Shown one piece after another: positions 1 to 7,511 of a DNA stretch of 15,600 nucleotides. Origin of the DNA: an uncultured Clostridia bacterium (GTDB taxonomy: Bacteria > Bacillota_A > Clostridia > TANB77 > CAG-508). How positions within the stretch are numbered: position 1 is the first letter of the stretch; each line of letters begins with the position of its first letter. The notes beneath the pieces were generated by a model. That model was not told where the DNA came from and did not search any database. It worked only from the letters and a program-made list of their open reading frames with translations. Position numbers and translations under genes: made by a program. The stretch lies in contig CANQEA010000028.1 of NCBI GenBank assembly GCA_947594095.1, positions 1-15,600 on the forward strand, given 5' to 3'.

Positions 1-56
1 TCTATTTTTTTATAAAAAAGAATAGCTGGATTTTTATTACATTCTGAACATAACAT
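1..56 (-). CDS. McsA-like zinc-finger protein, N-terminus only (runs off the window)
   Basis: On the minus strand, an open frame starting at the ATG at 56-54 reads MLCSECNKNPAILFYKKI and continues past the window edge. The CxxC followed by NPA is the opening of McsA and related UvrB/UvrC-motif proteins (typical form MxCxxCxxxPA), which bind zinc and act with the McsB arginine kinase and ClpC in protein quality control. An upstream in-frame ATG at 74-72 would add six residues; I prefer the inner one because the family starts at this position and GAGGA lies about 11 nt before it. A TTGACT-17-TATGAT promoter lies just upstream. Only 18 residues are visible, so the family is likely but the exact member is not known. 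Confidence 0.6.
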   Translation of the reverse strand, partial: MLCSECNKNPAILFYKKI

Positions 57-99
57 ATGTTTTAAATTCCTCATTTCTTTTTAAATTTTAACAATATAT

Positions 100-128
100 A
101 TCATACCTCAAAAATGCATAATAGTCAA
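100..128 (-). promoter_or_regulatory. Sigma-A-type promoter of the McsA-like gene
   Basis: Reading the minus strand, TTGACT (128-123) and TATGAT (105-100) are separated by exactly 17 nt, close to the sigma-A consensus. It points at the partial minus-strand gene about 45 nt downstream. Confidence 0.7.
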
Positions 129-208
129 GAGCTACATAAAATTATTATGAAAACATTGCAATGTATTTTTATTTAAATGTCAATAGGTTTATTAAAATCA
201 AGTCAAAT

Positions 209-237
209 TTGCCAAATATATAAAATAATGGTATAAT
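209..237 (+). promoter_or_regulatory. Sigma-A-type promoter of the membrane-anchored protein gene
   Basis: TTGCCA (209-214) and TATAAT (232-237) are spaced by 17 nt. An AAGGAG ribosome binding site (259-264) and the ATG at 271 follow. Together with the promoter at 100-128 it makes a divergent promoter pair. Confidence 0.75.
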
Positions 238-270
238 ACATATGGAATTATAATTTATAAGGAGATACAA

Positions 271-1137
271 ATGAATGTAAATTTACCAGAGAAATTTAAG
301 TTATCTATAAAACAAAAAATAGCATTTGGAAGTATAATTGTAATTTGTATTATAGCTGTAATTGTTGCATTTTATGTACAATTTTATGCAAGAATAGATT
401 TTGGGGAACTACTTGGATTTTCTGAAAAACAAGTTAATATTGGAAACAAATCTGATGAGCAAGTAGAAAATATAAAAACAGACTTTGATTCAATATTTGT
501 AAATAAATTGGCATCTATACCAGAAAATACTATAGAAAAAAGGGCAGACAAATCAAAAGATTTAGTTTATACTAAATCAGAAATATTTGAGAATAAATTA
601 AATAGCTATGACATAAATGCAAATATTCCATACATAAATATAGACAATAAAATAATAGAAAAATATAACGAAGAAATAAAAAGTAATTTTGAAGACTTTG
701 TAGATAAAGCAATGGACACAGAAAATAGAAATATTATTTATTCTGTTGAATATGCAGCAAGCGTTAAAGATGATATATTATCTCTAATAATTCGTTCTAA
801 TTTAAAGCAATCTACAAGTGCACAAAGATTACTTATTCAAACATATAATTATGATTTGAGAAACAACAAAGAGGTGTCTTTAAAAGAATTATTAGATATT
901 GAAGGCCTAGATGTTGGAATTGCACAAACTAAAATAAATGATGAAATTAGCAGAGCACAAAAAAAGGTTCAAGATCTAAATTCACTTGGATATACCGTTT
1001 ATAGTAGAAATGTAAACGACAAAATGTATAAAGTTGAAAATACAACTGAATTCTATATGAGTAATAATACATTATATATTATTTATCCATATGGAAATGA
1101 TAACCATACATCTGAAATGGATATAATTATATTATAA
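271..1137 (+). CDS. Membrane-anchored protein with RsiV/DUF3298-like extracytoplasmic domain
   Basis: The 288-residue protein has a short basic N-terminus, one hydrophobic segment at about residues 17-36 and a long hydrophilic remainder, so it is probably anchored with the bulk outside the membrane. The C-terminal half has the general build of the DUF4163/DUF3298 region found in RsiV anti-sigma factors and PdaC-type proteins: a strand with paired IDNKIIEKYNEEI, a Tyr- and Asn-rich middle, a VSLKELL turn (compare VSLKDLF in the family) and a closing FYMSNNTLYIIYPY strand. No catalytic motif is visible. AAGGAG 7 nt before the ATG fixes the start. The gene stands alone with its own promoter and ends in a strong hairpin at 1141. 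The domain assignment is a resemblance, not certain; a sensor or anti-sigma-like role is only a possibility, and no sigma factor gene lies next to it. Confidence 0.6.
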   Translation: MNVNLPEKFKLSIKQKIAFGSIIVICIIAVIVAFYVQFYARIDFGELLGFSEKQVNIGNKSDEQVENIKTDFDSIFVNKLASIPENTIEKRADKSKDLVYTKSEIFENKLNSYDINANIPYINIDNKIIEKYNEEIKSNFEDFVDKAMDTENRNIIYSVEYAASVKDDILSLIIRSNLKQSTSAQRLLIQTYNYDLRNNKEVSLKELLDIEGLDVGIAQTKINDEISRAQKKVQDLNSLGYTVYSRNVNDKMYKVENTTEFYMSNNTLYIIYPYGNDNHTSEMDIIIL

Positions 1138-1140
1138 AAA

Positions 1141-1178
1141 GAAACCTTGCACTTGATAAAACAAGTATGCAAGGTTTC
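1141..1178. terminator. Bidirectional Rho-independent terminator
   Basis: GAAACCTTGC (1141-1150) pairs with GCAAGGTTTC (1169-1178), extended inward by ACTTG/CAAGT around an ATAAAA loop with a two-base bulge. TTCTTT follows on the plus strand; on the minus strand the stem is followed by TTTTT. It can serve both the plus-strand gene ending at 1137 and the convergent aspS ending at 1301. Confidence 0.85.
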
Positions 1179-1300
1179 TTCTTTGAAAATAAAAGGGGAT
1201 GTTCTTAATTCAAATCAGTATTACTTTACTGATTATATATATACTATAACAATCAAATTTGTCCATTGTGTGAAAAGTAAGTGAAATTTATAAATTTATT

Positions 1301-3058
1301 TTATTTTTTATCAATTAAAATGTGAACATCTCGCAATTGATCTCTTCTAACAGTACTTGGAGCACCCATCATTAAATCTTGTGCTTTACTGTTTAGCGGA
1401 AAAGCAATTACCTCTCTAATTGTTTCTGAATCTGTAAGAAGCATAAGCATTCTATCAATTCCAGGGGCAATACCTGCATGTGGTGGAGCACCATATTGGA
1501 AGGCTGTATATAAAGCACCAAATTTAGTTTTTACTTCTTCTTCTGTATAACCTGCCATAGTAAAGGCTTTAAGCATAATTTCAATATCATGATTTCTAAC
1601 TGCACCAGAAGAAAGTTCAATACCATTACAAACAAGGTCATACTGATATGCCAAAATATCTAATGGATTTTGTGTTTCCAAAGCTTCTAGTCCACCTTGA
1701 GGCATAGAAAAAGGATTATGACTAAATGACAATTTGTCATGTTCATCTAGCTCAAACATAGGAAAATCTACAATCCAACAAAATTCAAATGAATTCTCAT
1801 CGATTAAATGTAAACGTTTTCCAAGTTCAGCTCTTATTTCGCCTGCTAATTTTTCAACAACACCAGGAACTTCTGCAATAAAGAATAAGCAATCACCAGG
1901 CTTTGAATTAGTTCTTTTAAGCATTTCTTCTCTTGCATCATCTGGAATAAATTTAGCAATAGGTCCTTGGAAACTTCTATCTTCCATAACTCTAAGCCAA
2001 GCTAAGCCTTTAGCTTTTAAATCTTTTATTGCATAATCTGTCATTCCCTCAAAAAAGCTTCTTGGTTCATCTGCAACATCATGAGTTGCAATAGTTCTAA
2101 CAATTTTACTTTTAAAAGCATTTAAGTCAACCTTTTCAAAAATATCTGTAATATCTTCAATAACTAATGGATTTCTTAAATCTGGTTTGTCTGTACCATA
2201 TTTTAACATAGTCTCTTTATAAGTAATTCTTGGAAATGGATAATTATTTATCTTTTTATCAGAAAATTCTTTAAAAGTATTATATATAACTGGTTCAATA
2301 GCGTTAAACACATCTTCTTGTGTACTATAAGACATTTCCATATCTAATTGATAAAATTCTCCTGGTGCTCTATCTGCTCTTGCATCTTCATCTCTAAAAC
2401 AAGGTGCAATTTGAAAATATTTATCAATACCAGAGACCATAAGCAATTGTTTAAATTGTTGTGGTGCTTGAGGAAGCGCATAAAATTTACCTGCATGTAA
2501 TCTACTTGGCACTAAGTAATCACGTGCACCTTCTGGAGAAGAACTTGTTAAAATAGGAGTTTGAATCTCCAAAAAACCTTGTTTAATCATTTGCTCTCTT
2601 AAAAACTGTAAAACTTTTGCTCTTAATATTAAATTATCTTTTAATTTATCATTTCTTAAATCTAAAAAACGATACTGTAACCTTAAATCTTCTCTTACTT
2701 CTTGGTCAGAGTTGATTTCAAAAGGTAAAGTTTTAGTTCTTTTTCCTAAAATTTCAATATTCTCAATTGCAATTTCCACTAAACCTGTTTTGATATTAGT
2801 ATTTATTGTTTCTTCATCTCTTTTTCTAACAGTTCCAGAAACACATACAGAAGACTGTACAGGTATATGTGATGCAAAATCAACATCTTCTGGCTTTCCA
2901 GAAGTAACAACTTGCGTTGTTCCATACATATCCTTAATATCAAGAAAAACAAGACCACCAAGGTCACGAATAGTTTGGACAAAACCAGCAATTTTAACTT
3001 TTTTGCCAACATCCTCTAAACTAATTTCATTACAATTATGAGTTCTATACTCGTTCAT
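1301..3058 (-). CDS. aspS: Aspartyl-tRNA synthetase, probably the non-discriminating Asp/Asn type
   Basis: Class IIb synthetase that charges tRNA with aspartate in the cytoplasm. The 585 residues show an N-terminal OB-fold anticodon domain (about 1-105), motif 1 (about 160-185, ending in EGARDYLVPSR), motif 2 (FRDED at 221-225 and R230), the bacterial insertion domain, and motif 3 (about 527-541, GIAPGIDR). The forms DRAPGEFYQLD and GIAPGIDR, followed by IREVIAFPLNSKAQDLMMGAPS, resemble the alphaproteobacterial-type enzyme, used in organisms that make Asn-tRNA by charging tRNA-Asn with Asp and amidating it with GatCAB. That, and the Asn-like T-box specifier upstream, suggest it charges both tRNA-Asp and tRNA-Asn; this is inference. 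AAGGAGGT (3065-3072) sets the start. The gene is monocistronic, controlled by the T-box and ending toward the hairpin at 1141-1178. Confidence 0.97.
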   Translation of the reverse strand: MNEYRTHNCNEISLEDVGKKVKIAGFVQTIRDLGGLVFLDIKDMYGTTQVVTSGKPEDVDFASHIPVQSSVCVSGTVRKRDEETINTNIKTGLVEIAIENIEILGKRTKTLPFEINSDQEVREDLRLQYRFLDLRNDKLKDNLILRAKVLQFLREQMIKQGFLEIQTPILTSSSPEGARDYLVPSRLHAGKFYALPQAPQQFKQLLMVSGIDKYFQIAPCFRDEDARADRAPGEFYQLDMEMSYSTQEDVFNAIEPVIYNTFKEFSDKKINNYPFPRITYKETMLKYGTDKPDLRNPLVIEDITDIFEKVDLNAFKSKIVRTIATHDVADEPRSFFEGMTDYAIKDLKAKGLAWLRVMEDRSFQGPIAKFIPDDAREEMLKRTNSKPGDCLFFIAEVPGVVEKLAGEIRAELGKRLHLIDENSFEFCWIVDFPMFELDEHDKLSFSHNPFSMPQGGLEALETQNPLDILAYQYDLVCNGIELSSGAVRNHDIEIMLKAFTMAGYTEEEVKTKFGALYTAFQYGAPPHAGIAPGIDRMLMLLTDSETIREVIAFPLNSKAQDLMMGAPSTVRRDQLRDVHILIDKK

Positions 3059-3117
3059 AAAAATACCTCCTTGTCATATTGACATTACTGTATGGTGATA
3101 TTTTTTGTGTGAAGCAC

Positions 3118-3147
3118 AAAAAAATATCCCATGCATATATGCAGGGA
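3118..3147 (-). terminator. Regulated terminator inside the aspS T-box
   Basis: The minus-strand stem TCCCTGCAT/ATGCA(T)GGGA is followed by ATA and seven Ts. The 5' arm overlaps the CGTCCC needed for the antiterminator, so the two folds exclude each other, as expected of a T-box. Confidence 0.85.
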
Positions 3148-3330
3148 CGAAATAAATTCCGCGGTACCACCCAGCTTGAAAGTATAGCTTTCCACTTAAA
3201 TTAAAATTGCTCCAATGTGTTTCACTTAGTTTAGGTTGACCTTAAAGGGCTTACAGCCTATGACCCTTATTCTCTAAAAGTAACTTCTAATAGCTTTGCA
3301 TTGTACAAACGCAAATATTTTAAAATTTAT
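3118..3330 (-). promoter_or_regulatory. T-box riboswitch leader of aspS
   Basis: On the minus strand the leader carries the T-box signature GGGTGGTACCGCGG (3172-3159). It is followed by CGTCCC, which can close the antiterminator, and then by a competing terminator stem (TCCCTGCAT with ATGCATGGGA) and a seven-U run (3147-3118). Upstream, Stem I is recognisable: TTGC/GCAA base pairs, an AGAGA bulge, a distal AAGGG...GCCCTT hairpin, and the specifier region GTGAAACACATTGGAG (3225-3210). T-boxes read uncharged tRNA: the anticodon binds the specifier and the free CCA end binds UGGN in the antiterminator, allowing readthrough. The specifier region contains no GAC or GAT; AAC (3221-3219) is the best-placed sense codon. 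The exact 5' end is inferred from the promoter position. Confidence 0.93.
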
Positions 3331-3336
3331 ATTACT

Positions 3337-3365
3337 ATTTTACATAGTATTTACCAATTTGTCAA
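3337..3365 (-). promoter_or_regulatory. Promoter of the aspS T-box transcript
   Basis: Minus strand: perfect TTGACA (3365-3360), 17-nt spacer, TAAAAT (3342-3337). Transcription should begin near 3330, a few bases before Stem I. The -35 element overlaps a plus-strand TTGTCA (3359-3364), but the only -10 candidate that would go with it, TATGCA at 3383-3388, is weak. Confidence 0.8.
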
Positions 3366-3431
3366 TATTTATGATGAAAATTTATGCATATTTTTATCTA
3401 GATGCTCATATCATACAATGGAGTGATTTGT

Positions 3432-4034
3432 ATGAAAATGAAAAAAGAAGAAAAAGTGCAAACCGTAAAGTTAAACAAAAAAATTGATATAAACAGTAAA
3501 ACATTTGGAAAAATAATGAATATCTACGAAAGTGCAATGACAGAAACAGTAGAAAAACTAAAAGAAATACAAAAAGAGTATCAAAGAGTGCACAAATATA
3601 ATTTAATAGAAGACATTACATATAGAATAAAAAAGCCAGAAAGCATATTAAATAAAATGGAAAAAAAGCATTATAAATTAACATATAAACAAATGGTACA
3701 ACACATAAATGATATAGCAGGAATAAGAATTATATGTCCATTAAAAAAGGACATATTTTTAATTAAAGAATTAGTAAAAAATATATCGGAAATAAATATA
3801 ATAAAAGAAAAAGACTATGTTACACATCCAAAAGAAAGCGGATATTCGAGCTTTCACCAGATAATAGAAGTTCCAACAAATTTAGGTGGAAGCATTATAA
3901 ATGTTAAAGTCGAAATACAAATAAGAACAATTGCTATGGACTTTTGGGCAAATTTAGAACACAAAATAAAATATAAACCTGAAAAAGTTATTAATTACAG
4001 AATATCAAAGGAGTTTATAAATATGATTATATAA
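3432..4034 (+). CDS. RelQ/YjbM-type small alarmone synthetase, apparently truncated at the C-terminus
   Basis: Single-domain GTP/GDP pyrophosphokinase that would transfer pyrophosphate from ATP to make (p)ppGpp. Visible landmarks with the start at 3432 (200 aa): YRIKKPESILNKM (64-76), the NDIAGIRI core with D94 and R99, HPKESGYSSFH (132-142; family usually GYRS or GYQS, here Ser139), EIQIRT (161-166) and MDFWANLEHKIKYK (169-182). There is no HD hydrolase domain or TGS/ACT region. GGAG at 3420-3423 supports the ATG at 3432 over the upstream ATG at 3402. B. subtilis RelQ has more than 50 residues after the EH..YK motif; here only about 18 remain, so the C-terminal helices needed for oligomerisation appear missing. 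Coding-like fragments in other frames follow before dnaG. Family assignment is firm; activity is doubtful. Confidence 0.85.
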   Translation: MKMKKEEKVQTVKLNKKIDINSKTFGKIMNIYESAMTETVEKLKEIQKEYQRVHKYNLIEDITYRIKKPESILNKMEKKHYKLTYKQMVQHINDIAGIRIICPLKKDIFLIKELVKNISEINIIKEKDYVTHPKESGYSSFHQIIEVPTNLGGSIINVKVEIQIRTIAMDFWANLEHKIKYKPEKVINYRISKEFINMII

Positions 4035-4198
4035 CAAAAAAGAACTGTTTTCTTTTGAACAAGATTTAAAGAGATTTAAAAAAAATGAAGGATTTATGTA
4101 AAATTGGTCGAATAATATAATAGTGTAGATTTTTTTGAAAGTCAAAAAAATATTTTATATTTACTTAATAAAAAACAAAAAGAAAGTGAGGAATAATT
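4035..4198 (+). other. Gap between relQ-like gene and dnaG with coding-like remnants and an A/T hairpin
   Basis: Short stretches after the stop at 4032-4034 look protein-like in shifted frames. Frame 1 gives KELFSFEQDLKRFKKNEGFM ending near 4098. The original frame, from 4128, gives DFFESQKNILYLLNKKQKE and ends at TAA just before dnaG. They may be relics of a lost C-terminus. The stretch 4129-4151 is a perfect inverted repeat (ATTTTTTTGA, AAG, TCAAAAAAAT). A TATAAT at 4116-4121 could be a -10 box for dnaG, but I see no good -35. Confidence 0.4.
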
Positions 4199-5077
4199 TT
4201 GCGATATAGTGAAGAAATAATTGAAGATGTTAGACAGTCAAATGATATAGTAGATATTATATCACAATATGTTAGGCTAAAAAGAAGCGGAAGAAATTAT
4301 TTTGGGCTATGTCCATTTCATAATGAAAAATCACCTTCTTTTTCTGTTTCACCAGATAAACAAATATTCCATTGTTTTGGATGTGGAGTAGGAGGAAATG
4401 TATTCACATTTTTAACCAAAATAGAAGGGATCGGCTTTATAGAAGCATTGCAAGAATTAGCACAAAGAGCAAATATAACACTTCCAAGTTTAGACAATGG
4501 ACAAGACTCAGCAAAAGAAGAACTAAAAGCAAAAGTATACAAAGTAAATGAATTTACAGCAAAATATTATCATGAAAATCTATATAAAAAAGAAGCAAAA
4601 GCTGCTCAAGAATATGTCAAAAAAAGAAAACTAACAAACGAAACACTAAAAGCTTTTCAAATAGGCTTTTCAGGAAAATTTGATGAGTTATACAAAGAAC
4701 TAAAAAAACAAGGTTTCGAAGAAAAAGAAATTTTAGAATCTGGGCTAGTAAACAAAAACGAAAATGGAACATACATAGATAGATACAGAAACAGACTAAT
4801 GTTCCCAATATGTGATGTAAGAGGAAGAGTTATTGCATTTGGAGGAAGAGTGCTAGATGACTCAAAACCAAAATACATAAACTCACCAGAAAACATTGTT
4901 TATAGCAAAGGAAGGCACTTATTTGGTCTAAATGTTGCAAAAAAATCAGACATAAAGAAAAGACTCTTAATCGTAGAAGGCTATATGGACGTTATATCCT
5001 TACATCAAAGAGGAATAAAAAATGTAGTTGCGCCGCTTCGGAACTGCTTTAACTCAGCAACAAGGATATTTACTTAG
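4199..5077 (+). CDS. dnaG: DNA primase, N-terminal part (frameshifted gene)
   Basis: DnaG makes RNA primers at the replication fork. This part carries the CHC2 zinc finger (C38, H41, C59, C62 in CPFHNEKSPSFSV...FHCFGCG), the primase N-terminal catalytic core, and the first half of the TOPRIM domain with the metal-binding Glu in IVEGYMD (E260). The start is TTG at 4199, chosen because AGTGAGGA (4185-4192) precedes it and the protein then begins with the usual RYSEEIIEDVRQSNDIVDIISQYV. After VVAPL (residue 280) the frame goes wrong: the last 12 residues are out of frame and end at TAA, while the expected GTALTQQQ continues one base later in the next frame. With one base skipped, the gene would encode about 594 residues, normal for DnaG. 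It sits directly upstream of rpoD, as in the classic macromolecular-synthesis operon. Confidence 0.93.
   Translation: MRYSEEIIEDVRQSNDIVDIISQYVRLKRSGRNYFGLCPFHNEKSPSFSVSPDKQIFHCFGCGVGGNVFTFLTKIEGIGFIEALQELAQRANITLPSLDNGQDSAKEELKAKVYKVNEFTAKYYHENLYKKEAKAAQEYVKKRKLTNETLKAFQIGFSGKFDELYKELKKQGFEEKEILESGLVNKNENGTYIDRYRNRLMFPICDVRGRVIAFGGRVLDDSKPKYINSPENIVYSKGRHLFGLNVAKKSDIKKRLLIVEGYMDVISLHQRGIKNVVAPLRNCFNSATRIFT
5026..5045 (+). other. dnaG +1 frameshift site
   Basis: In the upstream frame the codons are GCG CCG CTT CGG AAC; the downstream frame resumes at GGA ACT GCT, so one base at 5036-5039 must be skipped. The 12-base island GCGCCGCTTCGG (5030-5041) is far richer in GC than the rest of the gene and is self-complementary (CCG, CTT loop, CGG, flanked by AGTT and AACT). 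Confidence 0.8.
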
Positions 5078-5984
5078 AAATAACTCAGATCAAGTAGTTT
5101 TAAGTTTTGATTCAGACGAAGCAGGACAAACTGCTAAAGTAAGAGCTATGGAAATATTACAAAACATGGGTTGCGACATTAGGATATTACAAATGGAAGG
5201 TGCAAAAGATCCAGACGAATATATCATAAAATACGGAAATGCAAGATTTGAAAATTTAGTAGAAAAAGCAATTTCAGTAGTTGAATTCAAAGTAAAACTA
5301 TTAAGGAAAGACTTGAATCTAGAGAATGTAAATGACAAAATTAAATTTTTAAATGAAATAGCAAAAATTATTTCTAAAATTGAAAACATTATGGAAAGAG
5401 AAATCTATATTGAAAAAATTGCAAAAGAATATGACATATCAAAAGAAGCAATTTATGCAGAAGTAAACAAACTTACATATAGCAACAATCAAGGAAGTAA
5501 AATTTTAGAAAAAAGAAGACCAGTTGTAAGAACAGTAAATCAAGAACTAAAAGAAGTATCACCTAAAATAAAAAGAAGAGAAAACACAATCTTATCAATT
5601 TTATTATCAGGTGATATAAATATTTTTCAAATAATTAGGCAAAATATTAATGCAGAAGATTTCAAATATGAAATAAACAAAAATATTGCAAAAGAAATAT
5701 ACAAGCAATTTGAAAGTGGAAACACAAATGTAAATAGCATTATTAATATGCTTGGAGAAGAAGAACAAAATCATATTACAGAAATTATGGCAGAAGACTA
5801 TGAGATAGATACTGAAAATATAGAAAAAGCAATAGATGATATAATGCAGTCATATGAAAAAGAAAAACTAACAGAAAGAAAAATGGAAATTTTAAAATTG
5901 CTAGATGATACAAATGGGGAAGAAAGAAGTAAATTAGAAAAAGAACTTAGTAATATTATAATAGGTTTAGCCAAAATGAAATAG
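5028..5984 (+). CDS. dnaG: DNA primase, C-terminal part (continuation after the frameshift)
   Basis: The true primase sequence resumes at GTALTQQQGYLLR (GGA at 5040) and supplies the rest of the TOPRIM domain, including the acidic LSFDSDEAGQTAKVRA motif and the KDPDEYI loop. The C-terminal region that binds the replicative helicase DnaB follows (from about 5550, rich in Lys and Glu). The nominal TTG start at 5028 and the residues before Gly5 are only the open part of this frame; there is no ribosome binding site there, and a fragment beginning inside TOPRIM would not be a working primase. It is the second half of the gene beginning at 4199, joined by a +1 shift. It ends 6 nt before the first possible rpoD start, so the two are probably co-transcribed. 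Confidence 0.92.
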   Translation: MRRFGTALTQQQGYLLRNNSDQVVLSFDSDEAGQTAKVRAMEILQNMGCDIRILQMEGAKDPDEYIIKYGNARFENLVEKAISVVEFKVKLLRKDLNLENVNDKIKFLNEIAKIISKIENIMEREIYIEKIAKEYDISKEAIYAEVNKLTYSNNQGSKILEKRRPVVRTVNQELKEVSPKIKRRENTILSILLSGDINIFQIIRQNINAEDFKYEINKNIAKEIYKQFESGNTNVNSIINMLGEEEQNHITEIMAEDYEIDTENIEKAIDDIMQSYEKEKLTERKMEILKLLDDTNGEERSKLEKELSNIIIGLAKMK

Positions 5985-6023
5985 GGGTAGATGGCTAAAG
6001 TCTATGAAAGGGAAGGTATTAAA

Positions 6024-7511
6024 ATGGCAAGTAAAAAAGAAAAGTTAGAAGATATGGAAAAAGAAGATATTAAAGTAAAAGAAGAAACTAAAAAAGCAAA
6101 AAAAGAAGTAAAAACAGAAAAATCTAAAAAAGAAGCAAAAACTAACAAAAACGAAAAAGTAAAAAAAGAACAAAAAGTAGATTCCAAAAATGAAAAATCA
6201 AAAAAGAAAGAAATAAAAGATAATAAACAAGAAGAAGCAAAAAAAGTTCCAAAAAAGAATGAAGAAATAGTAGAAGAAAGTGCAAAGAAAGAAGACAAAA
6301 AAGATGAAAAAGCAAGTAACGAATCAAAAAGCGATGTAGAAACTTTAGAAGAAAAAGACAGCAAAGCATTAGAAGAAGAGGCTAACAAAATTTTAGAAGA
6401 AAATAAAGAAGAAAGCAATTTAAAGGAAGAAAAAATAGATAAAATTCTTAAAAAAGCTAAAGAAAATGGAAAAATAACAATGGGAGATTTGGCTACAGAG
6501 TTAAATGATGTTAATCCAGAACAAATGGATGAAGTATTTGATGCTTTTGAAGAATTAGGAGTGGACTTGCTTCAAGAAGATGAATTAGATGAACCAGATA
6601 TAGAAGATTTAAAAGAAGTAGAAAATCTAAAATTAGATGAAATAACAGACAACACATTTGAAGGTGTAAATATAGATGACCCTGTTAGAATGTATTTAAG
6701 AGAAATAGGTAAAATTCCACTATTATCTTCAGAACAAGAGTTAGACTTAGCACAAAGAATCTTAAATGAAGATAACCCAGAGGATGCTGAATATGCTAGA
6801 AAAGAATTAGCAGAAGCAAACTTAAGATTAGTAGTTAGTATTGCTAAAAAATATGTTGGAAGAGGAATGCTATTTTTAGACTTAATACAAGAAGGAAATA
6901 TGGGTCTAATAAAAGCAGTAGAAAAATTTGATTATACAAAGGGATTCAAATTTAGTACTTATGCAACATGGTGGATTAGACAAGCAATTACAAGAGCAAT
7001 TGCTGACCAAGCAAGAACAATAAGAATTCCAGTTCACATGGTAGAAACTATTAATAAATTAATTAGAACATCAAGACACTTATTACAACAATTAGGTAGA
7101 GAACCTACCCAAGAAGAAATAGCAGCAGAAATGGAAATACCAGTTGAAAAAGTAGCTGAAATTCAAAAAATTGCACAAGATCCTGTATCACTTGAAACTC
7201 CAATTGGAGAAGAAGACGACAGCCATTTAGGAGATTTTATTAGAGATGATGATGCACCAGCACCACATGACTCAGCTGCATATACACTACTTAAAGAACA
7301 ACTAGAAGAAGTTATGAATACATTAACTCCAAGAGAAGCTAAAGTATTAAAACTTAGATTTGGACTAGAAGACGGAAAAGCAAGAACTTTGGAAGAAGTT
7401 GGTCGCGAGTTTGAAGTAACTCGTGAAAGAATTAGACAAATTGAGGCTAAAGCACTTAGAAAGTTGAGACATCCTAGTCGTAGTAAGAAGTTACGTGACT
7501 ACATGGGCTAG
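6024..7511 (+). CDS. rpoD: Primary sigma factor RpoD/SigA with a long charged N-terminal extension
   Basis: Housekeeping sigma-70 that directs RNA polymerase to -10/-35 promoters. In order: a Lys/Glu-rich low-complexity stretch (about residues 2-135), a region 1.1-like helical part (about 137-185, [20 protein letters not shown]), region 1.2 ([22 protein letters not shown]), region 2 with [16 protein letters not shown] and [17 protein letters not shown], region 3, and region 4 with [27 protein letters not shown]. At 495 residues it is about 125 longer than B. subtilis SigA (371). I chose ATG 6024 because GGGAAGG (6010-6016) sits 7 nt upstream; the ATG at 5991 would add 11 residues and has only a close-set GGGG. 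It follows dnaG directly. Confidence 0.97.
   Translation: MASKKEKLEDMEKEDIKVKEETKKAKKEVKTEKSKKEAKTNKNEKVKKEQKVDSKNEKSKKKEIKDNKQEEAKKVPKKNEEIVEESAKKEDKKDEKASNESKSDVETLEEKDSKALEEEANKILEENKEESNLKEEKIDKILKKAKENGKITMGDLATELNDVNPEQMDEVFDAFEELGVDLLQEDELDEPDIEDLKEVENLKLDEITDNTFEGVNIDDPVRMYLREIGKIPLLSSEQELDLAQRILNEDNPEDAEYARKELAEANLRLVVSIAKKYVGRGMLFLDLIQEGNMGLIKAVEKFDYTKGFKFSTYATWWIRQAITRAIADQARTIRIPVHMVETINKLIRTSRHLLQQLGREPTQEEIAAEMEIPVEKVAEIQKIAQDPVSLETPIGEEDDSHLGDFIRDDDAPAPHDSAAYTLLKEQLEEVMNTLTPREAKVLKLRFGLEDGKARTLEEVGREFEVTRERIRQIEAKALRKLRHPSRSKKLRDYMG

Noticed and set aside
1213..1234. Hairpin AATCAGTA/TACTGATT downstream of aspS as its terminator
   Set aside because: It is only 8 bp with no T run on the minus strand; the hairpin at 1141-1178 is much better.
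3296..3487. 63-residue plus-strand frame over the T-box and the relQ start
   Set aside because: It lies over the T-box leader and promoter, has no ribosome binding site, and overlaps the alarmone synthetase in another frame.
5028..5040. TTG 5028 as an independent start for a short primase-like protein
   Set aside because: No ribosome binding site is present, and it would begin inside the TOPRIM domain; the frame is simply the continuation of dnaG.
6002..6418. Long minus-strand frames opposite the rpoD extension
   Set aside because: They are Ser/Phe/Leu-rich mirror images of the Lys/Glu codons and have no start signals.
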